64,000 nt of DNA from Cellulomonas sp. KH9 (GTDB taxonomy: Bacteria > Actinomycetota > Actinomycetes > Actinomycetales > Cellulomonadaceae): contig NZ_FOSE01000001.1 in assembly GCF_900114185.1 (NCBI RefSeq), positions 46,485-110,484 of the forward strand. The letters run 5' to 3'. The notes beneath the pieces are model-generated. The model was not told the origin of the DNA, did not search any database, and saw nothing but the letters and a program-made list of their open reading frames with translations. Position numbers and translations under genes: made by a program. Shown here piece by piece: positions 1 through 7,774 of the stretch; positions within the stretch are counted from its first letter, which is position 1, and each line of letters starts with the position of its first letter.

Positions 1-583
1 GGTAGTAGATGACGCCGTCGGTGACGAACGGGGTCGAGGACGTCTTGTCGTCGCCGATCCGAAGGCCGTCCGTGCCGTCGGTCCTGACCCGGTACAGGTA
101 GTCGTTCGTGCCCCGGTAGTAGATGAAGCCGTCGACGACCACCGGCGTGGAGGCCGTGTAGTTGTCTCCGTTGACCCACCAGACGGGGACGCCGAGGTGC
201 CGCGGGGTCCAGGCGCACATCGAGAACCACGGGCCCTTCATGACGCAGGAGCTGCTGCGACCCGGGCAGCTGGCACAGTTGTGGTTCGGCACGGCGTAGT
301 ACCCGTACCTCGTGGCGCACTCGCAGGGCTCGTACTCGTCCGGCGCGCCGAAGATGTGACCGGTCTCGTGCGCGAACGTCCCGTCGAGCAGGTACGGCCC
401 CCAGTTGTCGTTCTCGTACTGCACGACCACTTCCGAGTACCCGCGGACCGCGTACGCGAAGTGCTGCAGGGGGTAGTGGGTGAAGAAGGCGACGTACGCG
501 CTGTCCGTGGACCTGTGGGTCTTCAGCGACTCGGCGAAGGCGCGGACGGCGGCCGGTCCGGTCCCGCGGCCGATGGCCGTCAT
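1..583 (-). CDS. Zinc metalloprotease, C-terminal part (partial, left edge)
   Basis: On the minus strand a reading frame is open from about 620 to the window edge. It carries the zincin motif HETGH followed by IFGAPDEY, the arrangement expected for a secreted HExxH metallopeptidase (two His zinc ligands, catalytic Glu). A Cys-rich stretch follows (CECATRYGYY, NCASCPG, SSSCVMKGPWFSMC) and then repeats of the type DGFIYYRGTNDYLYRV, which resemble beta-propeller blades; the protein continues beyond position 1. The first ATG, at 583, overlaps the stop of the upstream ORF by ATGA, so a gene caller would report a separate gene. However, the coding-like frame extends upstream of that ATG (QKREALWRDPAM), which suggests it is the rest of the same protein after a frameshift. 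Function is inferred from the motif; the substrate is unknown. Confidence 0.6.
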   Translation of the reverse strand, partial: MTAIGRGTGPAAVRAFAESLKTHRSTDSAYVAFFTHYPLQHFAYAVRGYSEVVVQYENDNWGPYLLDGTFAHETGHIFGAPDEYEPCECATRYGYYAVPNHNCASCPGRSSSCVMKGPWFSMCAWTPRHLGVPVWWVNGDNYTASTPVVVDGFIYYRGTNDYLYRVRTDGTDGLRIGDDKTSSTPFVTDGVIYY

Positions 584-1206
584 GGCCGGGTCACGCCAGA
601 GCGCCTCCCGCTTCTGGGGGGCAGGCCCGGGTCGGCCGGTGCCGTGATCGTCGGGACGTAGATGTCCACCTCGAACGTGACGCGCTGCAGCTGCCACATG
701 TTGCCCAGCCACCGCAGGCCGGACTGCACCTCCGCGACGACGTGCTCACGCTGGTAGTTGGTGAAGGCGAGGTCTCCCGGGCCGCTGACGATGACCAGTG
801 CCAGCCCCACCGAGCCGCGGAGCCGGTCGTTCAGCCCGGCGGCGGGGTCGAGATCCACACCTTGCGGCGGGTCCGGCGGTGTGAAGTCCGGATGGTTCCA
901 GGAGGCGCCCTGCCCGGGTCGGTCGTCCTTTCCCCGCCGGTATTCCTGGGAATGGCGGAGCCAGTAGGCGTCGAGCGCGAGGCGTTCCGCCCGGCCCAGT
1001 GATTCCCAGACGTCCTCGTCCACGTCGCCACGTCGCCGTGCCACCGTCAGTCCCGCGGACTCGACGGCCTCGACGTCGTCGACCGCGTCCTCCGCGACGG
1101 TGGCGATGACGACGCGACCGTACCGCTGCACCACCGCGACACGTTCATCGACCGGAAGATCTCTCGATCCTGCTGTCACGAATGCCAGGTCCACCCACTC
1201 GGACAT
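580..1206 (-). CDS. Metalloprotease N-terminal part, probably frameshifted
   Basis: This 208-residue ORF starts at an ATG (1206) with a purine-rich GGGGGGAA upstream. It has no signal peptide. Its last 60 residues (TNYQREHVVAEV, then VTFEVDIYVPTITAP) look like the first helix and strand of a zincin peptidase domain. The final 13 residues are basic and low-complexity (RSGRRSGVTRP) and look out of frame. Adding one G to the six-G run at 616-621 would join it in frame to the HETGH-containing sequence that continues to position 1. I therefore read 1-1206 as one gene that is either genuinely broken or affected by a homopolymer sequencing error. No family could be named for the N-terminal 130 residues. 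Confidence 0.6.
   Translation of the reverse strand: MSEWVDLAFVTAGSRDLPVDERVAVVQRYGRVVIATVAEDAVDDVEAVESAGLTVARRRGDVDEDVWESLGRAERLALDAYWLRHSQEYRRGKDDRPGQGASWNHPDFTPPDPPQGVDLDPAAGLNDRLRGSVGLALVIVSGPGDLAFTNYQREHVVAEVQSGLRWLGNMWQLQRVTFEVDIYVPTITAPADPGLPPRSGRRSGVTRP
616..621. other. Candidate frameshift site, six-G homopolymer
   Basis: A run of six G (six C on the coding strand) marks where coding potential moves from one minus-strand frame to another. A seventh base would restore a continuous metalloprotease frame. Homopolymer-length error, true mutation or programmed slippage cannot be distinguished from the sequence alone. Confidence 0.5.
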
Positions 1207-1350
1207 GATGATTCCCCCCGGTTGTCCCGCTGCCACGATCGTCCCCCGACAAGCGGCTGTCAACAGTCGGCGAAAATCGCCTGCCCGCCGGCCTCGAAAT
1301 CGATGGGAATTTGCCCCCGGTGGCCTCGTGGTCGCGTGGGACCCACGCAC

Positions 1351-1392
1351 GGCGACGGCCGCCGGTCACGTGGACCGACGGCCGCCGTCGCC
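1351..1392 (-). terminator. Hairpin downstream of the GH9 gene
   Basis: GGCCGCCGGTC (1357-1367) pairs with GACCGACGGCC (1373-1383) at 10 of 11 positions around a 5-nt loop, and GGCGAC/GTCGCC extends the stem across a small bulge. It lies 27 bp past the GH9 stop codon. There is no T tract, which is common for terminators in GC-rich actinobacteria. Confidence 0.5.
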
Positions 1393-1418
1393 CCCGGGGA
1401 CCGCCCCGGGCCGTGCAC

Positions 1419-4199
1419 TCAGGAGCAGGCCGCCCCGTTGACCGTGAACCCGGTGGGTGCGGCGTTGGTGCCGCTGTACGAGCCGTTGAACCCGATGCTC
1501 GTCGACCCGCCCGCGGCGAGCGAGCCGTTCCAGGCGGCGTTGGTCGCGGTGACGGTCGCGCCCGTCTGGCTCCACGTCGCGCTCCAGCCCTGGGTGACCT
1601 TCTGGTCGCCCGGGAACGTGAAGCCGAGGTGCCACGACGACCAGGCGGTCGAGCCGGTGTTGGTCACCGTGACCGCGGCCGTGAAGCCCGTGCCCCACGA
1701 GTTCGCCGTGTACGTCACCGTGCAGGCGGCGGTGACCGGGGGCGGCGTCGGTGTCGGCGTGATGCGGGGCGACGTGTCGACCGTGACCGGTGCCGAGACA
1801 CCGGAGAGCTGTCCGGCGGAGTCCCGCGCGCGCACGACGAACGTGTACACGCCGTCCGCCGCGAGCCCGCTGAGGGTCACGGACGGGGTGGTCGAGGTGG
1901 CGACGACCGTCTGTGCGGCGCCCTCGACCTGGAGCACGTCGTACCCGGCGACGCGGACGTCGTCGGTCGAGGCGGTCCACGTGAGCGTCATCCCCGTCGC
2001 CGTCACGTTGGAGGCGACGGGCGTGCCCGGCGTCGACGGCGGGGCGTCCACGGGTGTGCCGCCGCCCGTGGTGCGGACCGCCAGCGGTGCCGACGTCGAC
2101 GCCAGACCGGCGCCGTTGCGGGCGCGGACCGTGAACGTGTACGCCGTGTCGGCCGTCAGCCCGGAGACCGTCGCGCTCGTCGTGGTCGACGTCGCCACGA
2201 CCGCCCCGGCGGTGTCGAGCACGTCGTAGCCCGCGACCCCGCTCTCCGCGTCGGTCGACGCGGCCCACGTCAGCGTCACCGACGTGTCCGCGACGGCGCT
2301 CGCGGTCGGGGTACCGGGGGTGCTGGGTGCGGTGGTGTCGGCGGGCGTCGCCTCGCCCGCCTGCTCCGCCGCCCAGGCCGTGAGCCACGCGAGCGCCGAG
2401 TTCCAGTTGATCGCCACCTCGTTGACGGAGTACGCCTCGATGTCGTCGACGAAGCACTTCTGCGCGGCGCAGCCGGCGAGCTCGGCGGCGGCGACAGGGT
2501 CCTGCAGCTCGCTGTTGGGTCCGCCGGAGAACGACCCGGGCGGGGCGATCGGCAGGGAGGAGTCCGCCTGGTTGGCCCAGAACCGGTGGTGCACGTTGCG
2601 CACGGCCTTCTCGCCGTAGCCCGCGACGTAGGACTGGTTCAGCGGGTTGCGGCCCTGGAAGTAGTCGAGCGCGCCGTACACGGCGGTCCGGTACCTCGCC
2701 TGGCCGGTGAAGTCGTGCGCCAGGGCCAGCGCGTTGGCGTTGTTGGCGACCTGCCCGTTCGAGCCCCAGTAGTACACGGAGCCCGCGTTGTTGGGGGCCG
2801 GGTACGCCTGGCTGGCCAGGCGTGAGAGCGCGGCGTCGGCGAACGACACGATCGCGGAGCGCGTCGCGGCGACGTCCGCCGCGGGCAGGTCGGTCGGGAC
2901 CAGGGCGAGCGTCGTGTCGCCCAGGCCGCCGGTCCAGCCCCAGTCGTAGCCGCGCTGCGCGAAGCTCACGCCCTTGTAGAACGACGAGCCGGTGACGTCG
3001 GCGCGGTAGGACGACTCGCCCGTCGTGGCGTAGAGCTCGGCCGCCGCCCAGTAGAACTCGTCGGTCACGGACGTGTCGCCGTAGGCGCCGCCGCCCGTGC
3101 CGTCGGTGGCCGACGCGATCCGGTTCGGGTTCGCCTTCGCCGCCGCGTACGCGGTGCGTGCGGCGGTGAGCGCCTTCGCGGAGAACGTGGCGTCGTACGG
3201 CTGCCACAGGCGCGCCGCCTGCGCCGCGACCGCCGCCATGTTGAGCGTCGCGGCCGTGCTGACCGGCGCGAGGACGCGCCGCTGGGAGTCCTGCGACGGG
3301 ATCGTCGGGATCCCCGTCCAGTTCTCGTCGTGCATCTTGTGGTGGACCATGCCGGCGTCGGTGCGGCCCGCGGGCACCTGCATGCGCAGCAGGAAGTCGA
3401 CCTCCCACCGTGCCTCGTCGAGCACGTCCGGGACGCCGTTGGAGCGCTCCGGGATCGCCAGGGTGCCGTCGCCCAGCGCCGCGCGGTCCGCACCCTCGAC
3501 GTGCAGCGTCCGCTCGTACGCGTTCTGCAGCTGCCACGTCGCGATGCCGCCGTTGACGACGTACTTGCCCTGGTCACCCGCGTCGTACCAGCCGCCGCGC
3601 ACGTCCAGGCTGTACCCGCACGACTGCCGGCACGGCACGTTCGTGTCGCCCTGGTTGGGGGCGACGCCCAGGTGCCCGGCCGCCCGCGCGTACGTGCTGC
3701 CGACGTACTGCGCCTCGATCGCGATGCCCGAGCGCTGGTGGTAGAAGAACGCGAGCGCGTCGTACCGCAGCTTCTTCAGCGGGTCGGCGGAGATGTCGAA
3801 CGGCAGGCTGCTCGAGCCGCCGGCCGACAGGACGTACCCCGTGCCCGGGGTGTCGTACGACGAGAAGTCGATGAGGTGCGTCCGGTCGCCGGACAGGGCG
3901 TCGGCACCCTTGACCGTCGACGTCCCCTCGGCCACGGTGCGGCCCGCGGCGTCGCGCAGCGTCCAGGCGACGGGCGCCGTCGACGTGCTCACGAGCGTCG
4001 CGACCTTGGCGACACCGGGCACGTAGGCGACCTGGTTGACCTTCACCGGCGTGCCCGGGTCGGGTGCGGCGACGGCCGCGGGGACGGTGCCGCCGACGAC
4101 GGCCAGGGCGGCGACGACGGCGACGGTGCGCGCGGCGGTGGCCGCGAGGCCGGAGAGCCGGCCACGGCGTCGGGCGCGCTCGCGGGTGATCGGTGGCAT
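1419..4199 (-). CDS. Secreted GH9 cellulase (Ig-GH9-Fn3-Fn3-CBM2)
   Basis: A 926-residue secreted endo-/exoglucanase that hydrolyses beta-1,4-glucan by inversion. Visible order: basic N-terminus and signal peptide ending near AVAAP; CelD_N immunoglobulin-like domain (about 45-140, VKVNQVAYVP); GH9 catalytic domain (about 145-610); two fibronectin-III domains (about 620-805); a short PTPTPPP linker; and a C-terminal CBM2 with its paired Cys (AACTVTYTANSWGTGF to NGAACS). The catalytic-base motif DAGDQGKY places the aspartates at D206 and D209, and the acid is E594 in SVNEVAINWN. The ATG at 4199 was chosen because GAGGA lies 7 nt upstream and a signal peptide follows at once; the longer open frame upstream lacks both. 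The gene is monocistronic, with a LacI-type palindrome about 80 bp upstream. Confidence 0.93.
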   Translation of the reverse strand: MPPITRERARRRGRLSGLAATAARTVAVVAALAVVGGTVPAAVAAPDPGTPVKVNQVAYVPGVAKVATLVSTSTAPVAWTLRDAAGRTVAEGTSTVKGADALSGDRTHLIDFSSYDTPGTGYVLSAGGSSSLPFDISADPLKKLRYDALAFFYHQRSGIAIEAQYVGSTYARAAGHLGVAPNQGDTNVPCRQSCGYSLDVRGGWYDAGDQGKYVVNGGIATWQLQNAYERTLHVEGADRAALGDGTLAIPERSNGVPDVLDEARWEVDFLLRMQVPAGRTDAGMVHHKMHDENWTGIPTIPSQDSQRRVLAPVSTAATLNMAAVAAQAARLWQPYDATFSAKALTAARTAYAAAKANPNRIASATDGTGGGAYGDTSVTDEFYWAAAELYATTGESSYRADVTGSSFYKGVSFAQRGYDWGWTGGLGDTTLALVPTDLPAADVAATRSAIVSFADAALSRLASQAYPAPNNAGSVYYWGSNGQVANNANALALAHDFTGQARYRTAVYGALDYFQGRNPLNQSYVAGYGEKAVRNVHHRFWANQADSSLPIAPPGSFSGGPNSELQDPVAAAELAGCAAQKCFVDDIEAYSVNEVAINWNSALAWLTAWAAEQAGEATPADTTAPSTPGTPTASAVADTSVTLTWAASTDAESGVAGYDVLDTAGAVVATSTTTSATVSGLTADTAYTFTVRARNGAGLASTSAPLAVRTTGGGTPVDAPPSTPGTPVASNVTATGMTLTWTASTDDVRVAGYDVLQVEGAAQTVVATSTTPSVTLSGLAADGVYTFVVRARDSAGQLSGVSAPVTVDTSPRITPTPTPPPVTAACTVTYTANSWGTGFTAAVTVTNTGSTAWSSWHLGFTFPGDQKVTQGWSATWSQTGATVTATNAAWNGSLAAGGSTSIGFNGSYSGTNAAPTGFTVNGAACS

Positions 4200-4274
4200 G
4201 GCAGTCCTCGGGGTGGGGCCGACGGTGTGCGGGACGACGCCCGGCCGCGCGGCCCCGACGCTGGGGCACGGTGC

Positions 4275-4286
4275 GGGAGCGCTTCC
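4275..4286. promoter_or_regulatory. CelR/LacI-type operator upstream of GH9
   Basis: GGGAGC-GCTTCC is a 12-bp palindrome with one mismatch, close to the CelR/CebR cellobiose-responsive operator core (GGGAGCGCTCCC). On the minus strand it sits just downstream of a TACCGT -10-like box, about 76 bp upstream of the GH9 start, so repressor binding would block transcription initiation. Assignment to CelR is inference. Confidence 0.6.
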
Positions 4287-4362
4287 GTCACGGTAGGTCG
4301 GCCGACCGGTGGGTCCGAGGGGTGCGTGGTCGCGGAATCGATTAGGTCCGGCGGTCCGGTGG

Positions 4363-4530
4363 TCAGGAGGACGGGGTACCGCTCGGTTCGATCGGGAGCG
4401 TCTGCCCGGCATGGAGCAGGGCGCCCGCCCTGGCCTTGGCCTCGTAGGCGTCCACACCCCACAGCGCGCCGAGGGCCACGCCGTCCTCGTGCGTGTAGCC
4501 CGCGTCCCAGTACGCCATCGACTCCAGCAT
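4363..4530 (-). CDS. Small hypothetical protein (55 aa)
   Basis: A 55-residue ORF with protein-like composition (AYWDAGYTHEDGVALGALWG, then VDAYEAKARAGALLHAGQ) between the GH9 gene and the VOC gene. It is acidic in the middle with two short predicted helices separated by a Gly-Val turn, somewhat like a small helix-turn-helix. No clear ribosome-binding site precedes the ATG, so the start may lie elsewhere or translation may be weak. The family is not recognised. The call rests on coding-like residue use and compact length. Confidence 0.38.
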   Translation of the reverse strand: MLESMAYWDAGYTHEDGVALGALWGVDAYEAKARAGALLHAGQTLPIEPSGTPSS

Positions 4531-4658
4531 GCCGACGGTCGCGGACCTGGAGTGCCACGCCGTCCGGTGACGCCGACGCCGGTCCCGGTGCGGCCGGACG
4601 AGCGCTCGCCACTCTCGACCGCGGGAGGGCACACGGGGAGGAACGGGGTGCTGAGGGA

Positions 4659-5081
4659 TCACCCCGGGGGGCGCGGGGCGTCTCCCGGCACCCCCAGGTG
4701 CTCGACGATCTGCGGCCAGTCCCACAGCGACAGGCAGAAGGGGTGGCCCGCCGGGTCGGCGTAGACCAGGCAGTGGTCGGCGTTGGGCTGGGTGTCGAAG
4801 CGGGTCGCGCCGGCGGCGAGCACCCGCGCTTCGGCGGCGGCGAGGTCCTCGACGTGGAAGTCCAGGTGGATGTGCATCGGGGTGTCGCCCTCCGGCCAGG
4901 TGGGCGGGCGCAGGTCCGCGACCTGCTGGAACTCGATGTCTCCGCCGGGGCCGGCGACGCGGGCCCACACGGCCTCGCCCTGGACCAGGCCACCGGTGAT
5001 CTCGGCGTAGAAGCGGGCCAGCGCGAGGGCGTCGGGGGCGTTCAGCGTGACGGCGCTCAAGCGGATGGCGTCGGAGGTCAT
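4659..5081 (-). CDS. VOC-family (glyoxalase-like) protein
   Basis: A 140-residue protein of the vicinal-oxygen-chelate superfamily, two beta-alpha-beta-beta-beta modules: N-terminal RLSAVTLNAPDALALARFY and C-terminal HCLVYADPAGHPFCLSLWDW. The central MHIHLDFHVEDL supplies His residues typical of the metal site. Members include glyoxalases, extradiol dioxygenases and resistance proteins; the exact activity is not determinable. The ATG at 5081 overlaps the stop of the SRPBCC gene by four bases (ATGA), indicating translational coupling in an ArsR-SRPBCC-VOC operon. Confidence 0.85.
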   Translation of the reverse strand: MTSDAIRLSAVTLNAPDALALARFYAEITGGLVQGEAVWARVAGPGGDIEFQQVADLRPPTWPEGDTPMHIHLDFHVEDLAAAEARVLAAGATRFDTQPNADHCLVYADPAGHPFCLSLWDWPQIVEHLGVPGDAPRPPG

Positions 5082-5605
5082 GACACGTCCAGGGCCTGGT
5101 ACGTCGGCGCCAGCTCCGCCCAGCGGCGTTCCCACCGGGGCGCAGGCCGAGTCGCGGACCAGCCCTCGGGGTGGGCGGTCGCGTCGAGGGCGAGCGCGCG
5201 TCCGAGGTCCTCGAGGTGGGTCTGCCAGCCGGCGCCGTGGGCGTGCAGGTTCGCCAGCGGCAGCCCGCGCTCCTCGACGACGAGGCGCGTGCGGTCGCCC
5301 TCGGTGGTCAGCCACGCCTCGAGTCGGCCGTCGGCGCCGCCGTCGGGGGAGGAGGTGCTCAGGAGCAGGTGGTGCGGCGCGTCGCAGAGCTCGACGCGTG
5401 CCATGCCCGTCCAGGAGCTGGTGAGCGTCACCCGGAGGACGCCGCCGGGCTGCAGGTTGCCGGAGACCTGCGCCACCCACCGGGCGAGCCGCCCGGGCAC
5501 GGTGCACGCCTGCCACAGGTCGTCGATGTCGGTGTCGTAGACGTCCTCGACCCGGATCGCCCCGGTCGTGGCGTCGATCGCACGCATGGTCGCTGTCGTG
5601 GTCAT
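5078..5605 (-). CDS. SRPBCC / AHSA1-domain protein
   Basis: A 175-residue START/SRPBCC-fold protein. It opens with IRVEDVYDTDIDDLWQACT and shows VPGRLARWVAQVSGNLQPGG, the usual helix-loop after strand 1; the C-terminal long helix (GWQTHLEDLGRALAL) closes the cavity. Such AHSA1-like proteins bind hydrophobic small molecules and very often lie directly behind an ArsR regulator, as here. It overlaps the ArsR stop (ATGA at 5602-5605) and the downstream VOC start, so the three genes form one translationally coupled operon. The ligand is unknown. Confidence 0.87.
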   Translation of the reverse strand: MTTTATMRAIDATTGAIRVEDVYDTDIDDLWQACTVPGRLARWVAQVSGNLQPGGVLRVTLTSSWTGMARVELCDAPHHLLLSTSSPDGGADGRLEAWLTTEGDRTRLVVEERGLPLANLHAHGAGWQTHLEDLGRALALDATAHPEGWSATRPAPRWERRWAELAPTYQALDVS

Positions 5606-5919
5606 GTCCTGGCCCTCTTCCCTCGGCTGATCTCGGTGTGCAGCGCGTCGAGGCGGTTCGTCCACAGCGCGCGGTAGTCGTCGAGCCAGGCGTCGACGTC
5701 GATCAGCGGCTCCGGTCGCAGCCGGTAGATGCGCCGCTGCGCGTCCTGCCGGGCCTCGACCAGGCCGGCCTCCCGCAGCACCCGCAGGTGGCGTGAGACC
5801 CCGGGCCGGGCGATGGGCAGGGCCTCGGCGAGCTCGCCGGCGGTGGCGTCGTGGTCGCGCAGGATCGCGAGCACGGTGCGCCGGCTCGGGTCGGCGAGTG
5901 CGTGGAGGACGGCATCCAT
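5602..5919 (-). CDS. ArsR-family transcriptional regulator
   Basis: A 105-residue winged-helix repressor. It starts MDAVLHALADPSRRTVLAIL, typical of the ArsR clade paired with SRPBCC proteins, and the recognition helix is in RPGVSRHLRVLREAGLV (about 38-54), followed by the wing RQDAQRRIYRL. There are no Cys pairs of the metal-sensing type, so it probably senses an organic ligand or acts as a simple repressor. It is the first gene of the operon with SRPBCC and VOC genes, and a perfect inverted repeat lies 10 bp upstream of its start, consistent with autoregulation. Confidence 0.9.
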   Translation of the reverse strand: MDAVLHALADPSRRTVLAILRDHDATAGELAEALPIARPGVSRHLRVLREAGLVEARQDAQRRIYRLRPEPLIDVDAWLDDYRALWTNRLDALHTEISRGKRART

Positions 5920-5928
5920 GGGACGAGC

Positions 5929-5944
5929 GTACCCGTATGGGTAC
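5929..5944. promoter_or_regulatory. Probable ArsR operator
   Basis: A perfect inverted repeat, GTACCC-N4-GGGTAC, lies immediately upstream of the arsR-like start codon. On the minus strand a TTGTCC-N17-TACCCA promoter-like pair places the repeat over the -10 region. Binding by the adjacent ArsR protein is inferred from position. Confidence 0.6.
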
Positions 5945-6015
5945 GTAACACAACAGGTACGGACAACTCCGTCCCGCGACCGGACCCGCGGTGCTCCCGG
6001 ACCCGGCCCACCCGG

Positions 6016-7443
6016 CTACGCGTGAGCGGGACGGGTCATCAACGGCGCGCGCAGGTGCAGCGCGAGGTCGGGCGTCGTCAGGGGTGGGGTGCTCCACGTC
6101 GCGACGGCGGTGCCGGAGCCCGCGTCGACGACCAGGCGGACCCGGTGCGGGGTGGTGATGACGGCCAGGTCGGCGACGAAGGTGCCGCCCTGGCAGGCTC
6201 CCGCCGCGACGACGGGCCGGCCGAGCGGCGCGCTCTCCCGCCACGCGTCGTGGCCGACCGCGACCTCGATCGAGGGTCCGAGCCGGACGATCCAGCCCTC
6301 GTCGGCGGGGTGGACGACCACGGGGGTCCCGTCCGCCAGGGGCGAGTCGGGGTCCGGCGCGACGACGTGGGCCGTCACGGCGCGCTCCCCGGGCCCCGAC
6401 CCCTTCACCGTCGGCAGCGACAGCCGCCGCATCCGGTCGGCGAGCGCCTCGTCGTCGTGCGCGCTCGTCGGGCCGTCCAGGCCGGGCAGCAGGTGCTCCC
6501 AGATCGCGTCCAGCACGTCCTGCGGCTCGGTCGCGCCGGTCGCGGCCACGACGAGGTCGTGCGACGGGACGACGACGCACCGCTGGCCGTACGCCCCGTG
6601 CGCCCGGTACCCGTGCCTCGACATCCAGAACTGGTAGCCGTACCCGCACCACGCGTCCGGCCCCTCCACCGACCCCTCGACGTGCCCCGTCGCGACGTGC
6701 TGGCGCGTCGCCGCCTCGACCCAGTCCCGGGGGACGAGCTGCTGGTCGCCCCACCGCCCGCCGCGCAGCAGCAGCTGGCCGAACGCGGCGACCGCCTCGG
6801 TCGTCAGGTGCAGGCCGTGGAACCCGAACGCGGCCCCGCTGCCGACGCGGTCCCACTCGGCGTGATCGACGCCCATCGGGCGGAACAGGCGCTCGTCGAG
6901 CAGCTCGGGCAGGCCGCGCCCGGTGGCGCGCTCGACCATCCGCGCGAGGACGAACGTCGTGGCGTTGTCGTAGGCGTGGCGCGTCCCCTCGGGTTCGGCG
7001 AACGGCACGCGCAGGAACCCCTTCACCAGGTCGCCGGGCTCCAGGCTCCACGCGTCCTCGAGGGTGTCCGTGGCGTGCCCGGTCGTCATCGAGAGCAGGT
7101 GGTGCACCGTCAGGCTGCGGCCCTGGTCGGGGACGTCGGGCGGCACGTGCTCGGGCAGGACGTCCACCACCCGGTCGTCCAGCGCGAGCAGGCCGTCGGC
7201 GATCGCCAGGCCCACCGCGACCGACGTGAACGACTTGGTGAGCGAGTAGAGGAGGTGCGGGCGGTCTGCGGAGTAGGGCGCCCACCACCCCTCGGCGACG
7301 ACGTGCCCGTGGCGCACCACCATGAGGGAGTGGCACTCCACGTCGCGCGCCTCGAGGTCGTCGAGCATCGCCGCGACGGCGCGGGAGTCGACGCCGGTCG
7401 CGGCAGGTGTCGACCGGGGGAGGAGCGCGAGTCGGGACGGCAT
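6016..7443 (-). CDS. Serine hydrolase, beta-lactamase/penicillin-binding fold
   Basis: A 475-residue protein of the class-C beta-lactamase/esterase superfamily (PF00144). The Ser-x-x-Lys nucleophile motif is SLTK (S67, K70) and the second motif is Y158-D-N160; HGAYGQRC near the C-terminal third stands at the expected KTG-equivalent site. No signal peptide is visible, so the enzyme is probably cytoplasmic and may act as an esterase or amidase rather than on peptidoglycan. The last 120 residues form a beta-rich accessory domain. The start codon (ATG 7443) lacks a strong ribosome-binding site. The gene diverges from an MFS transporter across a region with three palindromic operators, suggesting common regulation. 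Confidence 0.85.
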   Translation of the reverse strand: MPSRLALLPRSTPAATGVDSRAVAAMLDDLEARDVECHSLMVVRHGHVVAEGWWAPYSADRPHLLYSLTKSFTSVAVGLAIADGLLALDDRVVDVLPEHVPPDVPDQGRSLTVHHLLSMTTGHATDTLEDAWSLEPGDLVKGFLRVPFAEPEGTRHAYDNATTFVLARMVERATGRGLPELLDERLFRPMGVDHAEWDRVGSGAAFGFHGLHLTTEAVAAFGQLLLRGGRWGDQQLVPRDWVEAATRQHVATGHVEGSVEGPDAWCGYGYQFWMSRHGYRAHGAYGQRCVVVPSHDLVVAATGATEPQDVLDAIWEHLLPGLDGPTSAHDDEALADRMRRLSLPTVKGSGPGERAVTAHVVAPDPDSPLADGTPVVVHPADEGWIVRLGPSIEVAVGHDAWRESAPLGRPVVAAGACQGGTFVADLAVITTPHRVRLVVDAGSGTAVATWSTPPLTTPDLALHLRAPLMTRPAHA

Positions 7444-7774
7444 CCGGGCACAGTAGCGAGACGCGCCGTCCGCCGCCCGTGCGCTGCGTGGACCTGGCGC
7501 CCGGCACTCTGGCCCGCAGTGACCACTGGTCACTTGCGCGCCGGCAGTCGCCCCCCGGGGTGACCACTGGTCAGTAGGGGCTCGTCTCGGGGGTCCGGGG
7601 TCCTCCCAAGTGACCAGTGGTCGGCTGCGTGAGGGGGCGATCCGCGTCGACGTCGGTGAGGCCGCCGGAGGTGGCGGTTGTTGCAGGCGCCCGTATCCTG
7701 GGACCAGATCAGGGGCAGTCTTCCGTGTGTGGGGTGGGGCGCACGGGCAGTCGACGCACCCTGGAGCACCCACC
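7444..7774. other. Divergent intergenic region, serine hydrolase / MFS
   Basis: This 331-bp gene-free stretch holds three copies of a 13-bp palindrome (7518-7534, 7561-7573, 7611-7622). A TATCCT -10-like hexamer stands at 7694-7699, toward the MFS gene. No coding frame in it looks real. Confidence 0.6.
7518..7622. promoter_or_regulatory. Three-site operator array (TGACCA-N-TGGTCA)
   Basis: Site 1 (7518-7534) is the perfect AGTGACCA-C-TGGTCACT; site 2 (7561-7573) is TGACCA-C-TGGTCA; site 3 (7611-7622) is TGACCA-G-TGGTC. Centres are 41 and 50 bp apart, close to four and five helical turns, so bound dimers would sit on the same face of the DNA. The array lies between divergent genes. The regulator is not encoded next to it and its family is not identifiable from the site alone. 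Confidence 0.75.

Noticed and set aside
1311..2825. Long plus-strand open frame over the GH9 gene
   Set aside because: Its translation is Arg/Gly/Ala-rich low complexity, a shadow of the GH9 gene on the other strand in GC-rich DNA.
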